From assembly GCA_963781065.1 (NCBI GenBank), contig CAWAET010000007.1, positions 62,001 to 126,000 of the forward strand: a stretch of DNA of 64,000 nt, given 5' to 3'. How positions within the stretch are numbered: the stretch's first letter is position 1; the number at the start of each line of letters is the position of its first letter. Below, in pieces: positions 27,034-35,834 of the stretch. This DNA is from CALZJC01 sp963781065 (GTDB taxonomy: Bacteria > Acidobacteriota > Thermoanaerobaculia > Multivoradales > JAHEKO01). The notes under the pieces are model-generated. The model saw nothing but the letters and a program-made list of their open reading frames with translations. It was not told the DNA's origin and did no database searches. Position numbers and translations under genes: made by a program.

Positions 27034-28501
27034 ACTGAAAGTGCCGGGGGCGTTGGGCCACCGCGATGAGCCCCAGGCCAGCCCACGGGAGCCAGCGGTC
27101 GAAGCGACTCAGGAAGGGTACGCTGAGGTCGAAGATCTTCAGCTGCCAGCGGCTGAACCGCCGCCGGCGCAGGAGCTTGCCGTTCCACAGCCAGCCGGGA
27201 ACGCCGGCACGGTTGAAACCGTGGCAAGCTTGCAGCTCGAGCCCGGCCGCCGCAAGCTCGCTCTCGAGCTGCGGGCGCTCGTAGCGGCAGCGGTGACCCA
27301 GTGCTTCGTCGAGGGTCGAGTAACGGCTCTGCTTCTGCGGCACGTAGAGCAGCAGCCGGCCGCCGGGACGCAGCGCCATGGCAATGTTGTCCAGAGCCCG
27401 GGCAGGGTCTTTGACGTGCTCGAGCACGTTGAGGCAGATGACCGTGTCGAAGGACTCGGCAAGCGCGGCAAAGTGCGCCGGATCCTCGAGGTCCAGCCGA
27501 GCGACGCCCATGTAAGGCTTGCCCTCCGCCAGGTTGCTCAGGTAGTGCAGGTAGTCGGGGTTGATGTCGCTGGCCACGTAGCGTTCGCGCGGTAGCAGCC
27601 AGATGGAGATGTTGCCGATGCCGGCGCCGATCTCCAGCACGCGGCTGCCCACATGCGGCTCGATCGCCGACACGATCCAGCGGTTGAATCGCCGCGCTCG
27701 CTCGAGCGAATGCAGGATCCGGGCGCCGTAGGCGTCCTGCTTGTAGAGATCGTCGATCAGCCAGTAGCGGACGATGGTGGTGAGGGCCTTGAAGCCGTCG
27801 CGCCAGGTGATCTTCTTGCCCTCCTGGTACGTGCGTCCGCTGTAGGAGATCGGTACCTCGAAGATCCGGAAATTGCGCTTGGCGATCTTGGCGGTGATCT
27901 CGACCTCCATGGCGAAGTCGTTCGAGCGCAGCGGGATCGACTGGAGCAGCGGCGCCCGGAACATCTTGTAGCAGGTCTCGACGTCGGTCAGATTGAGATC
28001 GGTCAACAGGTTGCTGAGAATGGTGATCAGTCGATTGCCCAGCTGGTGGCGGTAGTAGAGAACCCGCCGCCGGCCGCTGCCGTGAAAGCGGGAGCCGTAG
28101 ACGACGTCGGCGCCGTCCTCGACGAGCGGCCGCACCAACAGCTCCAGATCGCGCGGGTCGTACTCCAGGTCGGCGTCCTGAAAGACGATCAGGTCGCCGC
28201 TGGCAGCGTCGATGCCGGCGCGGATGGCCGCGCCCTTGCCGCGGTTCACGGGCTGTTCGATGAGGCGCAGGCCGGCGATGGTCTCGGCGAGACCGCGCAG
28301 GATCTCGACGCTGCCGTCGGTAGAGGCGTCGTCGACAACGATGATCTCCCGCTCGCCGACCGACGGGATCGGCGCCGCCACCAGGCGGCGCAGCAGCTCG
28401 GCGACCAGGTAGCGCTCGTTGTAGACCGGAACGATGATGCTCAGCTTCGGCTTGGACTCAGCCGGTGGGGGGGCGGCTGCTTGGGACTCGGTTCGATGCA
28501 T
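27032..28501 (-). CDS. GT2 glycosyltransferase fused to a SAM-dependent methyltransferase
   Basis: This 489-residue two-domain protein has GT2 (dolichol-phosphate-mannose-synthase type) at residues about 18-245: 'LSIIVPVYNERYLVAELL', 'VVDDASTDGS', the DXD-like 'FQDADLEYDPRDL' and 'YGSRFHGSGRR'. Residues about 275-485 are a class I methyltransferase: 'VLEIGAGIGNIS' (SAM loop), 'LDLEDP' and 'DTVICLNVLEHVKDP'. Such fusions probably transfer a sugar to a lipid or glycan and then methylate it; the substrate is unknown. The TAA stop overlaps the groEL terminator T run. Part of its N-terminus is duplicated in the pseudogene just upstream. Confidence 0.88.
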   Translation of the reverse strand: MHRTESQAAAPPPAESKPKLSIIVPVYNERYLVAELLRRLVAAPIPSVGEREIIVVDDASTDGSVEILRGLAETIAGLRLIEQPVNRGKGAAIRAGIDAASGDLIVFQDADLEYDPRDLELLVRPLVEDGADVVYGSRFHGSGRRRVLYYRHQLGNRLITILSNLLTDLNLTDVETCYKMFRAPLLQSIPLRSNDFAMEVEITAKIAKRNFRIFEVPISYSGRTYQEGKKITWRDGFKALTTIVRYWLIDDLYKQDAYGARILHSLERARRFNRWIVSAIEPHVGSRVLEIGAGIGNISIWLLPRERYVASDINPDYLHYLSNLAEGKPYMGVARLDLEDPAHFAALAESFDTVICLNVLEHVKDPARALDNIAMALRPGGRLLLYVPQKQSRYSTLDEALGHRCRYERPQLESELAAAGLELQACHGFNRAGVPGWLWNGKLLRRRRFSRWQLKIFDLSVPFLSRFDRWLPWAGLGLIAVAQRPRHFQ

Positions 28502-28531
28502 CGGTTGCCGACGAGGGTTGCGCAGGTCGGG

Positions 28532-28872
28532 CTAGCGCCCTGGCTGCTGGTCGCGGAACTAGTCGACGGTACGCTGCAGGCCGTCGGCCAGCGAGGTCCG
28601 CCGCGCGGCCGTCAGCGCTGGAGACCTCCCGCCAAGTCCATGCTCGGAGTGTAGCCCAGCAGGTCGCTGGCGCTCGTCAGGTCGGCGTGGGCGTGCTCCA
28701 CGTCACCGGCGATGATCTCGACCTCACGAGCCGACGGAATCGGCGCCGCCGCCAGCCGCTGCAGCAGCTCCCCGACCAGCTGGTGCTCGTTGCAGACCGG
28801 TACGATGACGCTGAGCTCGGGCGGCTGGTGCCTGCGGCGCTCGGCGGGCTGGTCGGCGGCGTTCTCCTGCAT
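28532..28872 (-). pseudogene. Mosaic remnant: GT2 N-terminus joined to epimerase C-terminal pieces
   Basis: The minus-strand frame from ATG 28872 starts as a second copy of a GT2 N-terminus ('LSVIVPVCNEHQLVGELLQR', 'AAAPIPS'). After 'EVEIIA' it switches to the tail of an NAD-dependent sugar epimerase ('GDVEHAHADLTSASDLLGY'). In another frame it ends with the tail of a second epimerase ('RRTSLADGLQRTVD', then a stop, then 'FRDQQPGR'), which resembles the end of the gene at 30002. No catalytic core remains from any parent. I read it as a scar of deletions and recombination among locus genes, not a working gene. A frame error alone would not explain the domain switch. Confidence 0.7.
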
Positions 28873-28964
28873 GCGGGGAACCGGAGCTTCGGCCTCGGAG
28901 GGCGGCGCGGCAGCGGGGCGGCGAGGTTGAGTAGGATCGGCTCGGCTTCGGGAATCGGCTCTGG

Positions 28965-29810
28965 ATGCGCAGCATACGACAAGCGCTCGCTCGGCGGGCG
29001 GCCACCGTGGTGGCGGCGCTGGCGCCGGGGCTCGGCGAGCGCCGGCTGGGGCGGGCCCATATCGTGGTCACCGCCGGCCGCAGCGGCTCCACCTTCCTGA
29101 TGCGGGTGCTCGACGGGCTCCCCGGCCTGGCGGTCTATCCCGGCGAGGCCAACCGGCTGTGGCACCCCGGCGCCTACCCGCGGCGGCGCTTCGGCGACCG
29201 GGTGCCCAGCATCTGGCGGCAGCCCGAGCGGTTTGCCGAGTACACCCTGGCGCACCGCACCGCGGCCGACACCCGGCGGCTGCGGGCGACCCTCGGCGCC
29301 TACCGGGTTTTGACGGGCGGCGACGCGCTGGTGGTCAAGAGCGCCATGATCCAGCTGATCCTGCCTTGGGTTGCCGAGCAGTTTCCCGGCGCCCGGTTCA
29401 TCCACCTGGTCCGCGACGGGCGGGCCGTGGCCTTGTCGTACGGCAAGCGCCTGCTGGCCCGCAGTGCCCCTGGCGAGGCCGGGGCGGTCCCCGACGGCGA
29501 GATGCTGCGGGCGCTGGCGCGCTACTGGCGCGACTCGGTCGCCGCCGTGGCGCGGGCCGACGCCGAGCTCGGCCTGGCCGCCGGCGGCAGGCTGCTGGAG
29601 GTGACCTACGAGTCCCTGTGCGCCGATCCTCCGGCCGAGCTCGGGCGGCTGGCCTCGTATCTGGGTCTGGCTGAGCGGGCCGACGCCGGCCGGCTGCCGG
29701 CGGCCTTCGACAGCCGCAACTGGAAGGCCGCGGGCGAGCTCGCGGCCCCGCTGGCGGCCGAGCTGGCCGACATCATGCGGGCCGGCCTCGAGCGGTACGG
29801 CTATCTGTAG
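28965..29810 (+). CDS. PAPS-dependent sulfotransferase family protein
   Basis: This 281-residue protein would transfer sulfate from PAPS to a hydroxyl or amine of a glycan or lipid. The 5'-phosphosulfate loop is visible as 'TAGRSGSTFLMRVLDG' (about residues 36-51), and the 3'-phosphate-binding segment as 'HLVRDGRAVALSYGKR' (about 146-161). A late 'VTYESLCADPPAELGRLASYLGL' pattern is usual for the family. It is the only plus-strand gene in this stretch and starts 92 bp from the divergent mosaic remnant. It provides a sink for the PAPS made by Sat-CysC at 3542. The acceptor is unknown; the polysaccharide of this locus is inferred. Confidence 0.85.
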   Translation: MRSIRQALARRAATVVAALAPGLGERRLGRAHIVVTAGRSGSTFLMRVLDGLPGLAVYPGEANRLWHPGAYPRRRFGDRVPSIWRQPERFAEYTLAHRTAADTRRLRATLGAYRVLTGGDALVVKSAMIQLILPWVAEQFPGARFIHLVRDGRAVALSYGKRLLARSAPGEAGAVPDGEMLRALARYWRDSVAAVARADAELGLAAGGRLLEVTYESLCADPPAELGRLASYLGLAERADAGRLPAAFDSRNWKAAGELAAPLAAELADIMRAGLERYGYL

Positions 29811-29821
29811 CCGCCAGCCGG

Positions 29822-30005
29822 CTAGCCCGATCTTCTCACCGACTCTCGACTACGCCGACGTATGTACCTGAATCTGCGAGACTTCCCTCGGTCGGTCATC
29901 CTCGACGTACTTCGAGTACGCCTGCGGTGCCCTCGGTCGGCAAGTCCCACATCTTCAGCCACCTACGCCGGCTCGCTGCGAGAGCCGGTGAGAAGATCGG
30001 GCTAG
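29822..30005. repeat. 184-bp fold-back (long inverted repeat) element between convergent genes
   Basis: The outer 27-bp arms (29822-29848 and 29979-30005, starting CTAGCCCGATCTTCTCACCG) pair with one mismatch. Inward the arms keep pairing imperfectly through 'CGCCG.CGTA', 'CTGAA...GACTT' and a central CGTAC TTCGA GTACG. The word CCCTCGGTCGG occurs twice in the same direction. One arm overlaps the stop codon of the epimerase at 30002. It could act as a bidirectional terminator or be a dispersed REP/MITE-like element; no transposase is nearby. Confidence 0.75.
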
Positions 30006-30943
30006 GACGCCGCCGCTCGGTCCCGGAACCAGTCGGCCGTGCGGCGCAACCCCTCCGCCAGCGAGGTTCGGGGAGCGACGCCCAGCTCGCGACCGATGCG
30101 GCCCGCGTCGATCGAAGAGCGCCGCTGCTCGCCGGGGCTGGGCGGGCCGTGGGTGGCCTCGAGGTCGCTGCCGGTAGCGGTTCGCAGGCCCTGGTAGATC
30201 TGCACCACCGTGGTCTCGACACCGGTGCCGACGTTGTAGATGTGGAAGCCGGGCCGGCCCAGCGCCGCCAGGTTGGCGGCCACGATGTCCGAGACGTGCA
30301 CGTAGTCGCGCGTCTGCAAGCCGTCGCCGTTGATCCGTGGGCGCTCGCCGGCCAGCAGCCGGGTGGCGAAGATCGCCACCACCCCGGCCTCGCCGTGCGG
30401 GCTCTGGCGCTCGCCGTAGACGTTGGCGTAGCGCAGGCAGGTGGCGTCCAGCCCGTGCTCGTGGTGGTAGTACTCGAGGTAGCGCTCGCCGGCCAGCTTG
30501 GCGACGCCGTAGGGAGACAGCGGGCGGGTGGGGTGGTCCTCGGCGGCGGGGAAGGTCTCCTGCTCGCCGTAGATGGCGCCGCCGGTGGAGGCGAAGACCA
30601 CCTGCCGCACGCCGCCGCGCACCGCCGCCTCGAGCAGGTTGAGAGTGCCGAGGATGTTGACCTCGGCGTCGAACGCCGGCTCCCGGGTCGATCGGCGGAC
30701 GTCCATCTGGGCGGCGTGGTGCACCAGCGCTCCCACCTTGCCGCTTGCGAGCAGCGCGGCGGCCTCGGGCGAGCGCACGTCGAGCACGTGCAGCTCGGCC
30801 GCGGCCGGCAGGTTCTCGCGGCGGCCGCTCGACAGGTCGTCCACCACCAGGACGCGGTGGCCGCGGGCCAGCAGGCCCTCGGCGACGTGCGAGCCGATAA
30901 AGCCGGCGCCGCCGGTGACGAGAACGGTTTCGGGTTCGGGCAT
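30002..30943 (-). CDS. NAD-dependent nucleotide-sugar epimerase/dehydratase (GalE-like SDR)
   Basis: This 313-residue extended SDR has the NAD motif 'VTGGAGFIGSHVAEGL' at the N-terminus, 'HHAAQMDVRRS', and the catalytic Tyr-Lys pair in 'LSPYGVAKLAGERY' (YxxxK). 'GDGLQTRDYVHVSDI' is typical of UDP-glucose 4-epimerase relatives. It probably inverts or modifies a UDP-hexose for the surface glycan. The ATG at 30943 lies 5 bp after the sulfatase-like gene stop, so the two are co-transcribed. It is the last gene of the 16-gene minus-strand block. Confidence 0.88.
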   Translation of the reverse strand: MPEPETVLVTGGAGFIGSHVAEGLLARGHRVLVVDDLSSGRRENLPAAAELHVLDVRSPEAAALLASGKVGALVHHAAQMDVRRSTREPAFDAEVNILGTLNLLEAAVRGGVRQVVFASTGGAIYGEQETFPAAEDHPTRPLSPYGVAKLAGERYLEYYHHEHGLDATCLRYANVYGERQSPHGEAGVVAIFATRLLAGERPRINGDGLQTRDYVHVSDIVAANLAALGRPGFHIYNVGTGVETTVVQIYQGLRTATGSDLEATHGPPSPGEQRRSSIDAGRIGRELGVAPRTSLAEGLRRTADWFRDRAAAS

Positions 30944-30948
30944 CGGCT

Positions 30949-32824
30949 CTACTGCAGGTAGCCCAGGGCGCGCAGCTGCTCGGCGCGCTCGGGGTCGATC
31001 TCCATGGTATCCGCTTCCACCGCCCGTGCGCGATCCATCTCGCGCCGCGCGGTAACCAGGCGGTGGAGCTCCTCGGCCACCTCGGGTAAGCGATCGGCAA
31101 GGTTCTCCCGCTCTCCCGGGTCGTCGGCCCGGTAAAGCCAGCGGCCGGTCCCGTCCGGCGTCTTGCCCTCGAAGTAGGTCCACTCGGCGGTGCGCACCCC
31201 GAGCTCGTCGTGCTTGGGGTTCTCGAAGAAGACGGTTCTTTGCTCCTCCTCGCGCCCCTCCAGCCACGGCAGCAGGCTGCCGCCATCGAAGCTCGCCGGC
31301 ACCGGCGCGCCGGCCGCCTCGGCCAGGGTGGGCGCCAGGTCGATCAGGCTGGCGTTGACCTCCAGCCGGCGGGGCTGGCCCCAGTCGAGGCTGGTCCAGA
31401 CGATCATCGGGATTCGCACGACCTCACCGAACAGGCTGTCGCCGTGGGCCCAGACGCCGTGCTCGCCAAACGCCTCGCCGTGGTCCGCGATGACGATGAA
31501 GATCGCGTGCTCCAGCCGGCCGAGCGCCTCGAGGCCGTCGACGAGCAGGCCGATCTGCCCGTCGTGCCAGAGGATCTCCTCGTCGTACTGGTCGATCATC
31601 TGCTGCCGGTCCTCCGGCGTCAGCGCCTCGGGGCCCGCCCAGTTGTCGTTCGGCGGCAGGGTCAACCGGTCGACGGTCGGCCGCTGGGCAAAAGCGCCGG
31701 CGAAGGGCGGTGGCGGGTCGTAGGGCGAGTGCGGGCCGCCGTAGTGCAGGTAGGCGAATACCGGCCGCCGGGGGTCGACCTGGCCGACCCACTCGAGCGC
31801 CCGCTCGGTGAGCGCGGCCGGCCGGCCGCGACCCTCCGACGCCCGGTAGCCTCCGAGCAGCCGCCGGCTGTCGGGCCACAGGGGCAGGACTATGTGGCGC
31901 ATGAAGAGCGTCGTCGCGGTCAGCGGGCGGGAGGACTCGGTGTGAAAGAGGTCGACCCCGCGGTCGTAGCCGTCCGAGGGCTCGATGTTGGTCCCCCAGG
32001 TGAAGAAGCCGATCGCCATCTGGCGCGCCGCGAGGCTCTCGGCCAGTAGCGGCAGATCGGCCGAGATCCGCCGGTTGACCTCGATGGCGCCATGCCGCGA
32101 GGGCATCGTCGAGGTGAACAGGGTGGCGACGGCGGGCCGGGTCCAGTTGGTGTTGCTGGCGGCGCGGTCGAACACCAGGCCGGCGGCGGCCAGCGCGTCG
32201 ATACGCGGCGAGGCGGGCCGGGCGCTGCCGTAGGCTCCCAGATGATCGGGCCGCAAGGTGTCGAGGAGGATCAGGAAGATGTCTGGCGGGCGGCCGCCGC
32301 CGCCTTCGGCGCGAATCGGCTGCTGCGTCCTGCCCCGCTGCGGCGTCACCGCCCAGAGGGCGCTGCCGGCGACGAAGACCGAGGGCGAGGGCGACCAGGG
32401 CCCGGTCGAACCGCCCGCCGGCCGGCCGCCGCGCCCAGAGGGCCGCCGCGGCCGCCACGACCAGCGCCATGGCCGCGTCGGCGGCGAGGCTGGGGACGCT
32501 GAGGCGGGCCGGCAGGAACAGCACGTTGACGGCGATGCCGGTCATCGCGAACAGGGCGGTGAAGGCGGGGGCGACCGGCGCCAACCGCTCGAGCCAGTGG
32601 CGCCAGCGGGAGCCGCCCGCGCCCTCGGCCGGCCACAGTCGGGTGGCCACGGCGACCGCCAGCACGGCCGGCAGCCCCAGGGCCAGCCCCAGGGCCGCGT
32701 GGATGCCGAGCACCTCCGCCAGCTGGCGCGGGCTGAGCGAGTAGTTGCCGGCTCTCAGGCGGATCAGCTCGATCGCGCCGAAGAGCAGGCCGATCAGTGC
32801 CGGCCAGCTGAGCCGCTGCAACAT
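30949..32824 (-). CDS. Membrane-anchored sulfatase-like hydrolase/transferase (one frameshift)
   Basis: A single extra base near 32382 separates an N-terminal membrane domain from the catalytic domain; correcting it gives 624 residues. About four membrane segments lie in residues 1-155 ('LIGLLFGAIELIRL', 'LALGLPAVLAVAVA', 'FTALFAMTGIAVNVLF'). The alkaline-phosphatase-superfamily fold follows: 'ILLDTLRPDHLGAYG' (metal site), 'NWTRPAVATLFTSTMPSRHG', and 'IVIADHGEAFGEHGVWAHG'. The CxPSR sulfatase motif is absent; Thr occupies the nucleophile position (TRPA). That is more typical of phosphoglycerol or phosphoethanolamine transferases and phosphatases. The ATG at 32824 is chosen; GTG 32869 is possible. 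Confidence 0.82.
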
Positions 32825-32871
32825 CGAGCCGACCAAGCCTCGATGACCGGTGCCCCTCGACCGGCGCACGG

Positions 32872-33861
32872 CTAGGTCGAGCCTCGCACGGGCGCCGCGA
32901 GCTCCGCCCGGTAGTAGCTCAGCGCCCGCTCGAGGCCGTCGGCCAGCGCCACGGTCGGGCGGAAGCCCAGGATCCGGACGGCCCGCTCGAGATCGGCATG
33001 AGCGTGGTCGACGTCGCCTGCGCGACGCGGGCCGTGCGCCGCCGGCGGCCCGTCGCCGGTCTGCCGGACGATCTCCCGGTCGAGCTCGAGGATGCTGGTG
33101 CGGCGGCCGCTGGCGACGTTGACCGCGGCGCCGTCGGCGCTGCCGGCGCCGAGGGCGAGCAGGTTGGCCGCCACCGCGTCACCCACCCAGGTGAAGTCGC
33201 GGCTCTGCCGGCCGTCGCCGTGGATCCGCGGCGCCTCGCCACGCAGGCGGCTGGCGATGAAGCGGGGGATGACGGCGGCGTAGGGCCCCTCGGGATCCTG
33301 GCGCGGGCCGTAGACGTTGAAGTAGCGCAGCCCGACCGAGCGCAGCCCGTAGCAGCGGAAGAAGGCGCGCGCGATCTGCTCGCCGATCACCTTGGAGAGC
33401 GCGTAGGGAGACATCGGCTCGCCCTCTTCGCCCTCGCGCCGGGGCAGCAGCGGGCTGTCGCCGTAGACGCTCGACGAGGAGGCGTAGACCAGCCGCTCGA
33501 CGCCGGCGTCCCGGGCCGCCGCGAACAGGTTGGCGGTGCCCTGGGCATTGACCGCCAGGCTGGTGGCGGGTTCTTCGAGCGACCTGGGCACCGAGCCGAG
33601 CGCCGCCTGGTGGAGCACGAAACGGCGGCCGCGGCAGGCCTCGCGACAGCACTCCGGGTCGCGCACGTCGCCTACGATCAGCTCGATCCGGTCGCGCACC
33701 CCGGCCAGGTTGCGCGCCGGGCCGGTGGCGTGGTTGTCCAGCACCCGCACCTCGGCGCCGCGCTCGAGCAGCGCCTCGACCAGGTGCGAGCCGATGAAGC
33801 CGGAACCGCCGGTGACCAGCACCGGCGCCGCGGCCAGCTCGGGGGTGGACCCGGCGGTCAG
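32872..33861 (-). CDS. NAD-dependent nucleotide-sugar epimerase (WbpP-like SDR)
   Basis: This extended SDR of about 329 residues has 'VLVTGGSGFIGSHLVEALL', 'HQAALGSVPRSLEEP', catalytic 'SPYALSKVIGE' (YxxxK) and 'IHGDGRQSRDFTWVGDAV', resembling UDP-GlcNAc/UDP-GalNAc 4-epimerases. The start is uncertain. A CTG at 33861 is seven bases from a GAGGAGG site and overlaps the upstream stop (CTGA); the next in-frame start, a GTG, begins at the NAD motif itself. The frame is also open upstream through the neighbouring gene. It is co-transcribed between the PglF-like dehydratase and the sulfatase-like gene. Confidence 0.85.
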   Translation of the reverse strand: MTAGSTPELAAAPVLVTGGSGFIGSHLVEALLERGAEVRVLDNHATGPARNLAGVRDRIELIVGDVRDPECCREACRGRRFVLHQAALGSVPRSLEEPATSLAVNAQGTANLFAAARDAGVERLVYASSSSVYGDSPLLPRREGEEGEPMSPYALSKVIGEQIARAFFRCYGLRSVGLRYFNVYGPRQDPEGPYAAVIPRFIASRLRGEAPRIHGDGRQSRDFTWVGDAVAANLLALGAGSADGAAVNVASGRRTSILELDREIVRQTGDGPPAAHGPRRAGDVDHAHADLERAVRILGFRPTVALADGLERALSYYRAELAAPVRGST

Positions 33862-35834
33862 TGCAGCACCTCCTCGTCGAGCGCGGCGCGGCCTGGCGAG
33901 GGCAGAGCGCGGCGCTCGAGCTGCGCCTCCGGCAGCAGCTCGTCGAGCAGCCGGCGAATGTTCTCGCCGCTGCCAGCCGCCACCGCGTCGGCGAGCTGGT
34001 CGAGTGAGTTCTGCAGCACGGCCGCCGGGATTCCCTGAAGCCGGCCGACGAAGATCTTCGGGTGCCGCGTGCGGTCGATCTCCTCGCCGCTCAGCTCGAG
34101 CTCTTCGTTGAGCTTCTCGCCCGGCCTGAGGCCGGTGAAGACGATCGGGATGTCCTCGTAGGGGCGGAAGCCGGACAGCGTGATCATGTCGCGGGCCAGG
34201 GTCTCGATCTTCACCGGCTTGCCCATGTCGAGGATCATGATCTCGCCGCCGCTGCCGATGGCGCCGGCTTCGAGGACCAGCTGGGCCGCCTCGGCGATGG
34301 TCATGAAGTAGCGTCGCGCCTCGGGGTGGGTGACCGTGACCGGCCCGCCCTGCGCGATCTGCTGGCGGAAGATCGGCACCACCGAGCCGGTGGAGCCCAG
34401 CACGTTGCCGAAGCGGACCGCGATGAAGCGCGTCGCCGGGAACAGCTCGTGCATCGCCTGGGTGGCGAGCTCGGCGACCCGCTTCGAGGCGCCCATGATC
34501 GAGGTCGGCGCCACCGCCTTGTCGGTGGAGATGAGCACGAACGCCTCGCAGCCGGCCTGGCCGCACAGCCGCGCCAGCCGCTCGGTGGCGAGGGAGTTGT
34601 TCTTGACCGCCTCGCCGGGGTTGTCCTCCATCATCGGCACGTGCTTGTGGGCGGCGGCGTGCACCACCACGTGCGGCCGGTGCGAGTTGAGGATCGCGGA
34701 CATGCGGTCGGCGTCGCCGACGTCGGCGATCAGCGGCTCGCGGTCCAGGTGGGGCCAGAGCTGGCGCAGCTCGCGGTCGATCTCGAACAGCGGGTCCCTC
34801 GGCCCGGTCGACCAGCAGCAGCCGCAGCGGGTTGAAGCGCGCCACCTGGCGGCACAGCTCGGTGCCGATCGAGCCGCCGGCGCCGGTCACCAGGACCGAC
34901 TTGCCGGTGAGGAACCGGCGCAGCTCGTCCTCGTCGAGGCGCACCGTCTCGCGCCCCAGCAGGTCCTCGATCTGGACGTCGCGGAAGCGGCTGATCGAGA
35001 CCGAGCCCTGGAGCAGCTCGAAGAGGCCGGGGATGATGCGCACCCGCAGCCGGGCGCGCTCGCAGATCTCGACCAGGCCGCGGATGGTGGCGGCGTCGGC
35101 CTCGGCGATGGTGATGACGACGTGGTCCACCGCCAGCTCGGCGGCCAGCCGCGGGATGTCGCGCGAGGTGCCCAGCACCTTCAGGCCGGCGATCACCGAG
35201 CCCAGCTTCGACGGGCTCGTCGTCGACGAAGCCCGCCAGATCCAGGTCGACGTCGCCCCGGTTGCGGATCTCGCGCACCGCCATGATGCCCGCCCGGCCG
35301 GCGCCGACCAGCAGCACCCGCCGCCGCCGTCCCTCGCCCGGGCGACCGCTCGCGGCGTCCGCGCTCGTAGCGCTCGTAGAGCGCTCGCCGCAGCACGCGC
35401 AGCGACAGCAGGCCGCCCCAGGCCAGCCCGGCGTCGAGGATGATGACCGACAGCGGCACCCGCCACATCTCCAGGGTGTCCGGCAGGCCGAAGCGCAGCA
35501 GCAGCAGCGGCGCGGTCGAGATCGGCCGCCGCCCACAGAAACGGCCGGATCTCGGCCATGCTGATGTAGCGCCAGATGAAGGAGTAGATGCCGCTGAACA
35601 GGACGACGACGAACTGCGCCAGCACCACGACCGGCAGCTGCGCCAGCCCGAACACCAGGTACTCGGGCGGGATCTGGAAATCGAATCGCAGCAGATAGGC
35701 GAGCGACGAACGCCGCCACCAGCAGCGACAGGTCGAGGATGTACTGCACCTCGCGGCGCAGATGGCGCGCCCAGAACGGGCGCCGCGGGGGCGGTGGGGT
35801 CTGGCGGCGAGGGGTGTTGCGGAGGATGGCTCAT
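33858..35834 (-). CDS. Membrane nucleotide-sugar 4,6-dehydratase (WbpM/PglF/CapD family; frameshifted)
   Basis: The family dehydrates UDP-GlcNAc to its 4-keto-6-deoxy form, the first step toward bacillosamine or QuiNAc-type sugars. N-terminal membrane segments are visible ('YILDLSLLVAAF', 'LPVVVLAQFVVVLFSGIYSF'). A CoA-binding-like domain follows ('VLLVGAGRAGIMAVREI'), then the SDR domain with 'VLVTGAGGSIGTELCRQ' and the atypical active site 'TSIMGASKRVAE' (MxxxK), a WbpM hallmark. Extra bases near 35770, 35707, 35522, 35337, 35208 and 34798 break the frame; the corrected length is about 656 residues. The ATG at 35834 overlaps the preceding stop. A shorter GTG start at 35749 is possible. Confidence 0.88.

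Noticed and set aside
30949..32349. True sulfatase
   Set aside because: The C/S-x-P-S-R nucleophile motif is replaced by Thr; kept as a sulfatase-like hydrolase/transferase.
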